Shown here: positions 1 to 9,093 of the stretch, in pieces
Layout of the letters: the number at the start of each line of letters is the position of its first letter
Numbering within the stretch: position 1 is the stretch's first letter
DNA from: Gordonia hankookensis
GTDB taxonomy: Bacteria; Actinomycetota; Actinomycetes; Mycobacteriales; Mycobacteriaceae
Direction: 5' to 3'
Length of the DNA: 64,000 nt
Assembly: GCF_014673215.1 (NCBI RefSeq)
Contig: NZ_JACWMS010000002.1
Location: forward strand, 682,001-746,000
Notes under the pieces: model-generated
Database searches by the model: none
What the model was told of the DNA's origin: nothing
Seen by the model: the letters and a program-made list of their open reading frames with translations, nothing else
Program-made: the position numbers and the translations under genes

Positions 1-477
1 CCCCTCGATCCCGTTGGCGGCCTGCAACTGTTCGGCCTCCACGATGCTCGGCAGCAGCGCCGAGTACGCGGGGTAGTACATGCCCATGGTGACGCCACCG
101 ACGAACGACGCGACGATGAGGAAGGGCTGGTTCAACGCACCGAGCAGGGCGGCGACACCCACGACGACGAAGGCCAGCAACTTCACGATCTCCAGCGCGA
201 TCATGATGCGCCGCTGGGAAACCCGGTCGGCGAGAACTCCGCCGGCGAGGGTCGACACCACCATGCCGAGCGCGGCCACGCCGGTGACGGCCGAGAGCTG
301 TCCCGGCCCGCCGCCCATGCCGATGACCTGCCACACCACCCCGACGGTCCACACGCCGTCGGCGAACATCGCCAGTACCAGGCCGAGTACGAGCAGCCGG
401 TACTGCCGCAGTGCGAACGGTCTCAGCGCTGCGGGCAGGCGATGGTCGGCCGCGTGCCGATCGGACCCGGTGCTCAC
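1..477 (-). CDS. MFS transporter, N-terminal 159 residues (3' end outside window)
   Basis: This is the N-terminal part of a major facilitator superfamily permease; the gene runs off the left edge of the window. After a short cytosolic leader of about 27 residues come hydrophobic segments beginning YRLLVLGLVLAMFADGVWTV, then a second and third helix separated by the typical MFS cytoplasmic loop (GGVLADRVSQRR at about residues 70-80, the GxLaDrxgrr signature), then two further helices. The GTG at 477 is the best in-frame start seen; no strong ribosome binding site precedes it, so the start is tentative. The gene lies 150 bp downstream of ku on the same strand. The substrate cannot be told from this part; drug or metabolite efflux is the usual role of such short-loop MFS proteins. 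Confidence 0.8.
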   Translation of the reverse strand, partial: MSTGSDRHAADHRLPAALRPFALRQYRLLVLGLVLAMFADGVWTVGVVWQVIGMGGGPGQLSAVTGVAALGMVVSTLAGGVLADRVSQRRIMIALEIVKLLAFVVVGVAALLGALNQPFLIVASFVGGVTMGMYYPAYSALLPSIVEAEQLQAANGIEG

Positions 478-627
478 CCATCGAGCTTGCCGGATCCCCA
501 GGTCAACGGGCTACCGATTTTCGCAAGGGATGATCAGCTGAGCATCACCTGTCACAGGCGCCGGCCGCACCATGGGTTCGGCCCCGCGCGGACGTGATGG
601 CGGGTCAGCGGCCGTGCGACCGGCTCC

Positions 628-1611
628 TCATGCCGACTTCTTCGCGGCCGCCTTCTTCGCAGGTGCCTTCTTGGCGGCCGCCTTCTTGGTCGGGGCCTTC
701 TTGGCGGCCGCCTTCTTGACCGGGGCCTTCTTCGCCGGAGCGTTCTTCGCCGGGGTCTTCTCCGCAGTCTTCTTGGCCGGGGCCGACTTCGTCGCGTCGT
801 CGTCCGACGGCGAGCTCCCGGCGACACCCTTGTCCTTCACCGACGCGCGCAGCGCGGCCAGCAGGTCGGCCACCTCGGAGTCCTCGTCCGCCGAGGATTC
901 TTCCTCGCTTTCCGGGAATGCCTCGGCGCCTTCGGATTTCGCTTCGACGAGTTTGGCCAGCTCGACCTGATAGGTGTCCTCGAACTCAGTGGGATCGAAA
1001 TCCTTGGCCATCGTCTCGATGAGCGACGCGGCCATCTCGAGTTCCTGCGGGCGGATCTCGGGTTCGTCGCCGAGGAAGTCGAAATCGGCCGCACGGACCT
1101 CGTCCGGCCACAGCAAGGTCTGCAGGGTCATGACGCCGTCGACCACGCGCAGGGCCGCGAGCCGGGTCCGGTTGCGCAGCGTGAAGTTCGCGATGGCGAG
1201 ACGGTCCGTCTTCTGCAGCGCCTGGGCAAGCAGCGCGTAGGCCTTCGGGGACTTCGACGCGGGCTCGAGGTAGTAGGGCTTGTCGAAGTAGATCGGATCG
1301 ACCTGGTCGGTCGGGACGAACTCGAGGATGGAGATCTCAGGACTCTTCTGCACCGGCAGCATGCCCAGGTCCTCTTTGGTGAGGATCACGGTCTCTCCGG
1401 AGTCGGTCTCGTACGCGTTCGCGATGTCGGAGTAATCGACCTCGGAGTCGGTCCCTTCGCGAACTCGGCGATACCGGATCCGTGTGCCGTCCTTCGAGTC
1501 GACCTGATACGACTTCCGGTCGTGACTTTCCGTGGCCGAATACACCTTGACCGGAACGTTCACCAGGCCAAAGCTCAGATCGCCCTTCCAGATCGAGCGC
1601 ATGCGGTTCAT
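628..1611 (-). CDS. ku: Non-homologous end joining protein Ku
   Basis: Bacterial Ku forms a homodimeric ring on DNA double-strand ends and recruits LigD. The 327-residue protein opens with the hallmark MRSIWKGDLSFGLVNVPVKVYSA and carries the conserved core (DLGMLPVQKSPEISILEFV, IYFDKPYYLEP). The last 65 residues or so are a Lys/Ala/Pro tail built from KKAPAKKAAAKK-like repeats, a DNA-binding extension known in several actinobacterial Ku proteins. Residue 4 (ATG at 1602) is an equally good start judged by homologues. The gene is divergent from ligD with only 42 bp between the two starts, so both promoters share that short region or overlap the genes. Confidence 0.96.
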   Translation of the reverse strand: MNRMRSIWKGDLSFGLVNVPVKVYSATESHDRKSYQVDSKDGTRIRYRRVREGTDSEVDYSDIANAYETDSGETVILTKEDLGMLPVQKSPEISILEFVPTDQVDPIYFDKPYYLEPASKSPKAYALLAQALQKTDRLAIANFTLRNRTRLAALRVVDGVMTLQTLLWPDEVRAADFDFLGDEPEIRPQELEMAASLIETMAKDFDPTEFEDTYQVELAKLVEAKSEGAEAFPESEEESSADEDSEVADLLAALRASVKDKGVAGSSPSDDDATKSAPAKKTAEKTPAKNAPAKKAPVKKAAAKKAPTKKAAAKKAPAKKAAAKKSA

Positions 1612-1653
1612 TGTGCCACCGGTTCACCGAATCCTCGGCCCGGAACGTGGACA

Positions 1654-4050
1654 ATGGTGATCATGGCGGGCGGTGACAGTCTCGAGGTCGACGGTCATCG
1701 CATCCCGATCACCAACCTCGAGAAGGTGTTGTATCCGGCGAGCGGTACCCGGAAGTTCGAGGTCATCGACTATTACTCGCGGATCGCCGATGTCATGCTC
1801 CCGCACCTCGCCGGACGCCCGATCACGCGCAAACGCTGGCCGAACGGCGTGGAATCGATGCCGTTCTTCGAGAAGGATCTCCCGGTGTCGGCGCCGGATT
1901 GGCTCGAGCGATTCGGCGAACAGCACAGCAAACGGGTGATCACCTACCCCCTCGCGTCCTCGCAGGCCGACCTCGTGTGGTTCGGCCAGATGGCCGCGCT
2001 GGAGTTGCATACGCCGCAGTGGCGTGTGCCGGCCTCTGACGGGACCGCGCCGAAAGCCGACCGTCTCGTCCTCGATCTCGATCCCGGGCCCGACGTCCCG
2101 CTCTCGCAGTGTGCCGAGGTGGCACTGATGATCCGTGACATGCTGTCGGCGGCCGGGCTGACCGCGTTCCCGGTGACGAGCGGCGGCAAGGGGCTGCACC
2201 TGTACGCACGGTTCGACCGCCCCGTCGCGCCGGACGCGGCCCGAACCGTCGCCAAGCAGATCGCCACCAGTCTGGCCGCCGCACATCCCGACTCGATCAC
2301 CGCGACGATGTCCAAATCGATCCGGGCCGGCAAGGTGTTCATCGACTGGAGTCAGAACAGCGGCTCGAAGACGACGCTGGCGCCGTACTCGATGCGCGGT
2401 CGTGACCAGCCATGGGTGGCCGCGCCCCGCTCCTGGGACGAGCTCGGCGACCCCGACATCGGCCAGCTGTTGTTCCACGAGGTCCTCGAAAGAGTTGCCA
2501 CCGACGGCGATCTGCTCCTCGACCTCGACGACTCGCACGATCCCGCAGCAGCGGATGGCGAGGGGACGCAATCCACCGAGCTCGACGCCGTCACCGCGGC
2601 GGCCACAGCTCCCCCGGGGTCGAATCCTGTTGTCAGCCTTGGCGAATACCGCCGCAAGCGCGATGCGGACAAGACACCCGAGCCGTTCGGCGACGAGGCG
2701 CACCGTGACCGTGACGACGAGGAGACATCGGCCGGTCCGATCTTCGTCATCCAAGAACATCATGCGCGCCGCCTGCACTACGACTTCCGGCTCGAGCGGG
2801 ACGGTGTGCTGGTCTCGTGGGCGGTCCCGAAGAACCTGCCCGACGACCCGGGTCAGAACCGGCTCGCCGTGCACACCGAGGACCACCCGATGGATTACGC
2901 CGATTTCGAGGGCGAGATCCCGCACGGCGAATACGGTGGCGGGCACGTGGAGATCTGGGACCGCGGCACCTACGAGACCGAGAAGTGGCGCGAGAGCGAG
3001 GTCATCGTCCGGCTGCACGGCGAACGGGTGCAGGGCCGCTACGCACTCATCAAGACGGGCGACAAGAACTGGCTCGCCCATCTGATGAGCGACGAGCCGC
3101 GGCCGATCCTGCCGGACAGTCTCAGGGAGCCACGACCGATGCTGGCCACCGATGAGTCGATCGACAACCTCGACGGACGCGACTGGGCGTTCGAGGGGAA
3201 GTGGGACGGCTACCGAATCCTGTTGCGCTACATCGACGGCGACTTCCGGCTGACATCGCGTTCGGGTATCGACATGACCGCCGACTTCCCCCGACTGCGC
3301 TCCATCGCCGACGATCTCGGGCTGATCGACGTCGTCCTGGACGGCGAGGTGGTCGCCCTCGATGCGAGCGGTCGGACCAACTTCACCTTGCTCGCCGCGC
3401 GCAACACCACTGACGAGGACCTCAACGTCAAGTTCTACATCTTCGACGTGCTCTTCCTGAACGGCACGTCACTGCTTCGTCGGCCGTGGTCACAACGACG
3501 GGAGCTGCTCGAGGAGCTCGCCCCGGCCTTCGCGCACTCGCCCTACGCCGAGGTCCCGCCTCTGCTCGACGGGCCGGGCCGTGCCGCCGTGGAGCACAGC
3601 CGCGAACAGGGCTACGAGGGTGTCGTCGCGAAGCGACGGACCTCAACCTATCAGCAGGGCCGGCGCACCACCCAATGGCGTAAACACAAGAACTGGAGCG
3701 ACATCGAGGTAGTGATCGGCGGATACCGGCCCGGTCGCGGCAACCGGGCGGACACCATCGGGTCGTTGCTGCTCGGACTGCCCGAGGAGACCGGGCTGCG
3801 ATATGTCGGACGGGTCGGCACCGGCTTCAGCGACGCCCAACTCCGTTCCCTCGCCGAAGAACTCGAACCGCTGCAGATCAAGACCTGTCCATTCGTCGAC
3901 AAGCTGGACCGGCCGGTCGCGTCGAGCGCGGTGTGGGTGTTGCCCAAGATCGTCGGTGAGGTCCGGTTCATGGACTGGACCACCACCGGTCACCTGCGCC
4001 ACCCGAGTTGGCGCGGCATCCGTCGTGACAAACTGCCCGGAGACCTCTGA
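1654..4050 (+). CDS. ligD: Multifunctional ATP-dependent DNA ligase LigD (Pol-PE-Lig)
   Basis: LigD performs end processing and sealing in Ku-dependent end joining. The 798-residue protein has the mycobacterial domain order: an archaeo-eukaryotic-primase-type polymerase (about 10-290, with catalytic LDLDPGP giving D141 and D143), a 3'-phosphoesterase (about 365-475, with HHARRLHYDFRLE and FEGEIPHGEYGGG), and an ATP-dependent ligase (about 490-790) with motif EGKWDGYR, whose adenylated lysine is K516. The C terminus (RHPSWRGIRRDK) is the usual ligase end. The open frame extends further upstream into ku, but ATG 1654 (or ATG 1663) fits homologues. An acidic, low-conservation linker separates Pol from PE. 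The divergent ku neighbour supports the assignment. Confidence 0.96.
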   Translation: MVIMAGGDSLEVDGHRIPITNLEKVLYPASGTRKFEVIDYYSRIADVMLPHLAGRPITRKRWPNGVESMPFFEKDLPVSAPDWLERFGEQHSKRVITYPLASSQADLVWFGQMAALELHTPQWRVPASDGTAPKADRLVLDLDPGPDVPLSQCAEVALMIRDMLSAAGLTAFPVTSGGKGLHLYARFDRPVAPDAARTVAKQIATSLAAAHPDSITATMSKSIRAGKVFIDWSQNSGSKTTLAPYSMRGRDQPWVAAPRSWDELGDPDIGQLLFHEVLERVATDGDLLLDLDDSHDPAAADGEGTQSTELDAVTAAATAPPGSNPVVSLGEYRRKRDADKTPEPFGDEAHRDRDDEETSAGPIFVIQEHHARRLHYDFRLERDGVLVSWAVPKNLPDDPGQNRLAVHTEDHPMDYADFEGEIPHGEYGGGHVEIWDRGTYETEKWRESEVIVRLHGERVQGRYALIKTGDKNWLAHLMSDEPRPILPDSLREPRPMLATDESIDNLDGRDWAFEGKWDGYRILLRYIDGDFRLTSRSGIDMTADFPRLRSIADDLGLIDVVLDGEVVALDASGRTNFTLLAARNTTDEDLNVKFYIFDVLFLNGTSLLRRPWSQRRELLEELAPAFAHSPYAEVPPLLDGPGRAAVEHSREQGYEGVVAKRRTSTYQQGRRTTQWRKHKNWSDIEVVIGGYRPGRGNRADTIGSLLLGLPEETGLRYVGRVGTGFSDAQLRSLAEELEPLQIKTCPFVDKLDRPVASSAVWVLPKIVGEVRFMDWTTTGHLRHPSWRGIRRDKLPGDL

Positions 4051-4079
4051 GATCCGTCCACCGTGGAAAGGACAACCCT

Positions 4080-4835
4080 GTGCCGAGCGAGATGATCACG
4101 ATCTCCACGCCGGATGGCGTGGCCGACGCCTATGTCACGCGTCCCGACGACGTTGCCGGGCCGCTGCCTGGTGTGCTGTTCGCCATCGACGCCATCGGGC
4201 TGCGCCCGCAGACCAAGCAGATGGCCGATCGGATCGCGTCCTGGGGATACGTCGTGTTGGCGCCCAATGTCTTCTATCGCTCCGGTGCCGCCACCGATCT
4301 CGAACCCTCCGCCGACCTCACCGATCCGACGAGCCGCGCAGACTTCTTCAAGGAGGTGATGCCGCGGGTGCGGGCACTCACCGACGACCTCTCCGCACCG
4401 GATCTGTCGGCCTACATCGACACCCTCCGCGGGCTCGAGGGCGTCTCCGACGGCGACATCGGGATAACGGGCTACTGCATGGGCGGACGCCTCGCGCTGC
4501 TGGCCGCGGCCACGCGTCCCGACGTGGTGGGCGCGATCGGCATGTTCCACACCGGCGGCCTCGTCACCGACGACGACAGCAGTCCGCATCGCCGTCTGCC
4601 CGACGTCCGCGCTGACGTGCTGGCGATCCATGCCGACGAGGATCAGTCACTGCCACCGGAGGCCGTCGCCGCGTTCGAGCACGCCCTCACCTCATGCGGT
4701 GTCACGCATTCGGCGACGGTGTACCCGGGTGCCCACCACGGCTACACCATGGCCGACACCGCGATCTACCACCACGAGGCCACCGAGAAGCACTTCGCGG
4801 AACTGCAGGAGCTGTTCGGCCGCGCGCTCCACTGA
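4080..4835 (+). CDS. Dienelactone hydrolase family protein
   Basis: This is an alpha/beta hydrolase of the dienelactone hydrolase family, 251 residues. The nucleophile elbow is GYCMGG with C133, as in dienelactone hydrolases; the acid lies in IHADEDQSLP and the histidine in YPGAHHGYTM, completing a Cys-Asp-His triad. Family members open lactone rings in aromatic degradation, but many are general carboxylesterases. The GTG start at 4080 is preceded by GGAAAGG at 4064-4070. It follows ligD by 29 bp on the same strand and may be co-transcribed, though no functional link is obvious. No chlorocatechol or other ring-cleavage genes are nearby, so the substrate stays open. Confidence 0.88.
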   Translation: MPSEMITISTPDGVADAYVTRPDDVAGPLPGVLFAIDAIGLRPQTKQMADRIASWGYVVLAPNVFYRSGAATDLEPSADLTDPTSRADFFKEVMPRVRALTDDLSAPDLSAYIDTLRGLEGVSDGDIGITGYCMGGRLALLAAATRPDVVGAIGMFHTGGLVTDDDSSPHRRLPDVRADVLAIHADEDQSLPPEAVAAFEHALTSCGVTHSATVYPGAHHGYTMADTAIYHHEATEKHFAELQELFGRALH

Positions 4836-4884
4836 CCGCCGACGATCACGCCGAGCGGGCACCGAATCCCGCTGCGCGTGCGCG

Positions 4885-5739
4885 CTACAGGTGTTGCCGC
4901 TCCCGCTGCGCAGCGACGAACTTCGTCGACAGCTTCTGCATCAGTCCGGGTGCGAGCCGGGAGAAGCGCCACGCCATCCGGGCCTGCGCGGGCACCACCA
5001 GCAGCGGCCGGTTGCTCTCGACGGCGTCGAGGGCCTCGGTCGCGAGCCGGTCGGCGTCGTAGGCTGTCCGGACACCCTGCCCGGACAGGTAGAAGGTCCG
5101 GCCGGTGAACCCGCCGACGCCGGGGGCATCGAGCAGCGGCGTCTCCACCGCGGCCGGGCACAACGCCAGCACGCCGACACCGTGCGCCGCGGCCTCCGAC
5201 CGCAGCGCCAGGGACAGGCCGACGACCGCGTGTTTGGTCATCACATAGCTGGTGAGCAACCCGGCAGCGGTGAGCCCGGCCATCGACGCGGTGTTCACGA
5301 TGTGGCCGGACCGCTGACGGATCATGTGCGGATAGGCTGCCGCCACACCGTGGACCACGCCGCGGATGTTCACGTCGATGATCGCATCCCATTGGTCGGC
5401 GGTGAGGAGTTCGGTGTTGCCGCCGAGCGCCATACCGGCGTTGTTGAACATGAGGTCGATGCGGCCCGTCGACGCCACCACCTCGTCCACCAGGTCACGG
5501 ACCGCGTCACCGTCGGTGACGTCGAGGTACGCGGCACGGGCCGAGCCGGGCGCCGAACTCAGGCCGTCGACCACCCGCTGTGCCGCGTCGACGGCCCGAT
5601 CGGTACACACCACGTCGGCGCCTTCGGCCACGAGCGCTCTCGTGAGCGCCGCCCCGATCCCGGAGCCGCCGCCGGTCACCACCGCGGTCGCACCCGCATA
5701 TCGAGTCGTGTCCCGATCCCCGCCACCTCGTCGCCTCAT
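4885..5739 (-). CDS. Short-chain dehydrogenase/reductase
   Basis: A classical SDR oxidoreductase of 284 residues. The Rossmann nucleotide-binding motif TGGGSGIG lies near residues 22-29, the NNAG motif (FNNAGMALGG) near 100, and the catalytic YxxxK is SYVMTK near residue 170. An acidic residue follows the second strand (VVCTDRAVD), which favours NAD(H) over NADP(H). A C-terminal extension of about 40 basic/hydrophobic residues (AQARMAWRFSRLAPGLMQKL) is typical of actinobacterial SDRs thought to sit at the membrane. The ATG at 5739 is the only close start. The gene is convergent with the dienelactone hydrolase, with 49 bp between the stops. Substrate unknown. Confidence 0.88.
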   Translation of the reverse strand: MRRRGGGDRDTTRYAGATAVVTGGGSGIGAALTRALVAEGADVVCTDRAVDAAQRVVDGLSSAPGSARAAYLDVTDGDAVRDLVDEVVASTGRIDLMFNNAGMALGGNTELLTADQWDAIIDVNIRGVVHGVAAAYPHMIRQRSGHIVNTASMAGLTAAGLLTSYVMTKHAVVGLSLALRSEAAAHGVGVLALCPAAVETPLLDAPGVGGFTGRTFYLSGQGVRTAYDADRLATEALDAVESNRPLLVVPAQARMAWRFSRLAPGLMQKLSTKFVAAQRERQHL

Positions 5740-5892
5740 CCGCCGACTTTCATATCTCCGACGACAACTGTCAACACCCGCCACGCGCGGCCGACCGGAG
5801 GGGGCAGGGCGCGCGCAGATTCGGGGGGCCTTGCCGCGCCGTCCGCGGCCGATGTGACTAGCCTCAGGTGAGTCCGTCATCGAGGAGCGCGT

Positions 5893-6651
5893 GTGTTCGT
5901 CGTCGCCCACATCAGCGACCTGCATTTCAACGGCACGCGGTACAACCGCAGCCGCATCGAATCGACGCTTGGCTACATCAACGCCCGCGCCGACGGCATC
6001 GACGCGCTCCTGGTGACCGGCGACATCACCGACGAGGGCAGCGAGTCCGAGTACCGCGAGGCCTACGGTGTGCTCTACAGCCCCCTGCCGATGCTCATCA
6101 CCGCAGGCAATCACGACAAGCGGGAGACCTTCAACGCCCACCTGAGAGGCCGGACGACCGCTGACCCGGTCAATCAGGCGGCACTGATCGGCGGTGTGCT
6201 GTTCGTGGTCTGCGACAGTTCCATCCCCGACCGCAACGACGGTCTCCTCACCGACGAGACGCTCGCGTGGATGTCCACCGAGATCGCGGCCGCCGGCCCG
6301 ACGACGCCCGTGCTGATCGCCTTCCACCATCCACCCACCACGTTGGGCATGCCGTTCATGGACTCCATCCGACAGACCGGCGAGGCGCGGCTGGCAGCGA
6401 TGGTCGAGCAGCACCCGAACATCGTCGCCTTCCTCTGCGGCCACGCCCACACACCGTCGGTGACCACCTTCGCCGGACGACCACTGGCGATCGCGCCCGG
6501 AGCGGCGTCCACCCTCAACCTTCCGTTCGAGGGCACCGAGATCGTCAATCGCGGTCAGCCGCCGGGCATCGCGTTCCACTTCCTCGACGGCCTCGGCGGC
6601 CCGCCCGACGACTGGCGACTGATCACGCATTTCCGTTCGGTGATGTTCTGA
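5893..6651 (+). CDS. Class III 3',5'-cyclic-nucleotide phosphodiesterase-like metallophosphoesterase
   Basis: A calcineurin-type metallophosphoesterase of 252 residues resembling CpdA and mycobacterial Rv0805. All dimetal-binding motifs are visible in order: DLH (HISDLHFNG), GD (VTGDITDEG), GNHD (TAGNHDKRE), a central H (AFHHPP) and GHAH (LCGHAHTPS). Such enzymes hydrolyse cAMP and other phosphodiesters; in mycobacteria they also affect the cell envelope. The GTG at 5893 follows a GAGGAG ribosome binding site at 5882-5887. Its divergent neighbour is the SDR at 4885-5739, with 153 bp between the starts. The specific substrate is inferred from the family only. Confidence 0.88.
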   Translation: MFVVAHISDLHFNGTRYNRSRIESTLGYINARADGIDALLVTGDITDEGSESEYREAYGVLYSPLPMLITAGNHDKRETFNAHLRGRTTADPVNQAALIGGVLFVVCDSSIPDRNDGLLTDETLAWMSTEIAAAGPTTPVLIAFHHPPTTLGMPFMDSIRQTGEARLAAMVEQHPNIVAFLCGHAHTPSVTTFAGRPLAIAPGAASTLNLPFEGTEIVNRGQPPGIAFHFLDGLGGPPDDWRLITHFRSVMF

Positions 6652-6690
6652 CCGAGAGGGTGAGCGACGGTCCGGGAACGCGCCGGACGA

Positions 6691-8925
6691 TCAGGGCAGC
6701 GAGGTCTCCGCGCGCGCATCGGTGCCCGCGAGCCGGATCTCGGTGCCGGTGACCTCGAAGACCTGCGCGGTCGGGATGTCGAAGAACAGCCCGACGACTC
6801 GCAACCGCCCATCGGTGGCGGCACGTCCGACGACGGGGTCGCGCATGAGGTTCTCCACCTGCTTGGCCACATTGACCACGGCGAGCTGGTCGACCTCGGG
6901 GAACCCGCTCTCGGCGGCGGCCCGGCCGGCCGAATGGCCCAGGCGGTAGGCCGCCAGGCTGGGGATGGCGTGGCCGAGCCAGGAACCGATCTTGCCGTCG
7001 CCCGCGTCGGCACCGGCGAGCATCGCCTTCATCGCGCCGCACGACGAATGACCGCAGACCACAACCGAACTCACCCCGATCTCACCGATGGCGAACTCGA
7101 GTGCGGCGGCCACCGACGTGTCGGTGGACCCGTCACCGGGAACCAGGTTGCCGACGTTGCGGACGGTGAACAGGTCACCGGGGCCACTCGCCGTGATGAT
7201 GTTGGGCATCAGCCGCGAATCGGAACAGGTCAGGAAGAGCGAGTCCGGGTCCTGGCCGTGGGTGAGGTCGGAGGTGGCCGCCCGCAGGACGTCGGCGTGG
7301 TCACGGTGGTACTCCGACACCCCGCCCATGATCGATTGCAGCGAGGCCGGGGTTCCGCCGAGGCGCTGCTCACCGCCGTTCCGGCGGCTACGCCACGGGG
7401 TGAGACCGATGATGCCGGTCGTGTGCCGGCGCGGCGGCGCCTCCCGCGCGTGATCGAGTCGTGCCTTGCCCCGTTCCAGTATCAGCACCGAGCCACCTGT
7501 CGCCTCGTGCGCCCACTTCCAGTCCTCGATCGCCTCGGTGGCGGCATGGTCGAGGAAGTCGACGTCGAGTTCGAGTGTGACGTGCGCGGATTCGGGCACC
7601 GCGGTGAGCGCCTTGTTGAGTTTCGGCAGTGAGAGGAAGCTGAGCGAGCCCCGGGCGCGGATCAGCCACTGGCGTGAGCCCTCGGTGCCGAACGGCTCCG
7701 AGGTGATCTCCGCCCGGACGACGCGCCACACCACCAGTGCGATCGCCAGTGCGAGGCCGATGGCGACACCCTCGAGAAGGTTGAGGAACACCACGGAGAT
7801 CACCGTGACCGCGTACACCCACAGGTCGCCCGTCTTCAGCGCCGTCTTCATGTGGGCGAGCTTCACCAGCTGGATGCCGATGACCACCAGCAACCCGGCC
7901 AGAGCCGCGGTGGGGATCTGTTCGACAAGGCCGGTCAGCAGCACGGCGAACACGAGCACCCACACCCCGTGCAGTACAGCCGATGCACGGGTCTTCGCGC
8001 CGGTGGCCACATTCGTGGTGCTGCGGACGATGACGCCGGTGACGGGTAGTCCGCCGAGCAGCCCCGAGGTGATGTTCGCGCCGCCCTGCCCGAGCATCTC
8101 GCGGTTGAAGTCGCTGCGCGGGCCGGTGTGCATCTTGTCGACGGCGACCGCCGACAGCAGGGATTCGACGCTGGCGATCAGCGCGACGGTGATGATGCCC
8201 ATGACCACGGCACCCCAGTTGCCGGTGGGCAGTTCGGGGAGTGCGATGGCCTCGAAGAGATTGCCGTCCAGAGAGATTCGTTCGATGTTCAGCCCCAGGA
8301 TGACGGTCAGTGCGGTTGCCACGACGATCGCGACCAAGGGGCCGGGCACCTTGCGCACCGACACCGGAAGCATGGTCCAGGTCAGCATCATGACGATCAC
8401 GAGACCGCCGATGACCGCACTCGCCCAGTCGATGTTCATCAGGTTGGCGGGCAGCTGGGTGACGTTGTCCCACGCGGTGCTGCCCGACTCACCGCCGAGC
8501 AGGACATGGATCTGTTGCAGGGCGATGGTGATACCGATGCCTGCGAGCATGGCGTGCACCACGACCGGCGCAATCGCCAGCGCTGCGCCTGCCTTCCTGC
8601 TGAGTCCGAACACGATCTGCAGGAGGCCTGCAGCCACTGTGATGAAACATGTGACCTTCCAACCGAAGTTGGCGACCAGTTCGGCCACGACGACCGTCAG
8701 GCCTGCCGCCGGTCCGGATACCTGGAGCGGACTACCTCCGATCAGACCCGCCACCACACCGCCGACCACTGCGGCGATCAGGCCGGCCATCACCGGCGCG
8801 TCGGACGCGATGGCGATACCCAGCGACAGCGGTAGGGCGACGAGGAACACGACCAGTGAAGCAGGGAGGTCGTATCTGAGGTTGGCGCGGAGTTCGCGCA
8901 AAGAGGACATCTCCGACATCTGCAT
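6691..8925 (-). CDS. SulP-family anion transporter fused to beta-carbonic anhydrase
   Basis: A 744-residue fusion. Residues about 15-400 form a SulP permease with around ten hydrophobic segments, starting LPASLVVFLVALPLSLGIA. Residues about 425-500 form a STAS domain (GSLSFLSLPKLNKAL, LELDVDFLDHAA). Residues about 540-744 form a beta-class carbonic anhydrase with zinc ligands C567 (TCSDSR, with D569 and the following Arg as the dyad) and H626 and C629 (GHSSCGA). M. tuberculosis Rv3273 has the same architecture. By analogy with SulP bicarbonate carriers it probably couples HCO3- uptake to interconversion with CO2 at the inner membrane face. The ATG at 8925 is the only good start. It is convergent with the phosphodiesterase, with 39 bp between the stops. 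Confidence 0.95.
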   Translation of the reverse strand: MQMSEMSSLRELRANLRYDLPASLVVFLVALPLSLGIAIASDAPVMAGLIAAVVGGVVAGLIGGSPLQVSGPAAGLTVVVAELVANFGWKVTCFITVAAGLLQIVFGLSRKAGAALAIAPVVVHAMLAGIGITIALQQIHVLLGGESGSTAWDNVTQLPANLMNIDWASAVIGGLVIVMMLTWTMLPVSVRKVPGPLVAIVVATALTVILGLNIERISLDGNLFEAIALPELPTGNWGAVVMGIITVALIASVESLLSAVAVDKMHTGPRSDFNREMLGQGGANITSGLLGGLPVTGVIVRSTTNVATGAKTRASAVLHGVWVLVFAVLLTGLVEQIPTAALAGLLVVIGIQLVKLAHMKTALKTGDLWVYAVTVISVVFLNLLEGVAIGLALAIALVVWRVVRAEITSEPFGTEGSRQWLIRARGSLSFLSLPKLNKALTAVPESAHVTLELDVDFLDHAATEAIEDWKWAHEATGGSVLILERGKARLDHAREAPPRRHTTGIIGLTPWRSRRNGGEQRLGGTPASLQSIMGGVSEYHRDHADVLRAATSDLTHGQDPDSLFLTCSDSRLMPNIITASGPGDLFTVRNVGNLVPGDGSTDTSVAAALEFAIGEIGVSSVVVCGHSSCGAMKAMLAGADAGDGKIGSWLGHAIPSLAAYRLGHSAGRAAAESGFPEVDQLAVVNVAKQVENLMRDPVVGRAATDGRLRVVGLFFDIPTAQVFEVTGTEIRLAGTDARAETSLP

Positions 8926-9093
8926 GACTCGACCGTACCGACGGGATGTTAAGTCGAGCTTTCCCGAACGCTGTGAATCCTGTGAGAACGGACAACTACC
9001 CGGCCGCGATGTGTCTCAGTTCACCATCGAGCCGATCATCACTGAATCATGCATCGTTGCTTATGTTTTCGACGGCAATCACAGCCGGACCAT

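Noticed and set aside
1624..3081. 485-codon open frame antisense to ligD
   Set aside because: It lies wholly opposite conserved LigD domains, has no ribosome binding site and its translation is rich in Arg, Gly and His without any motif; a GC-driven shadow.
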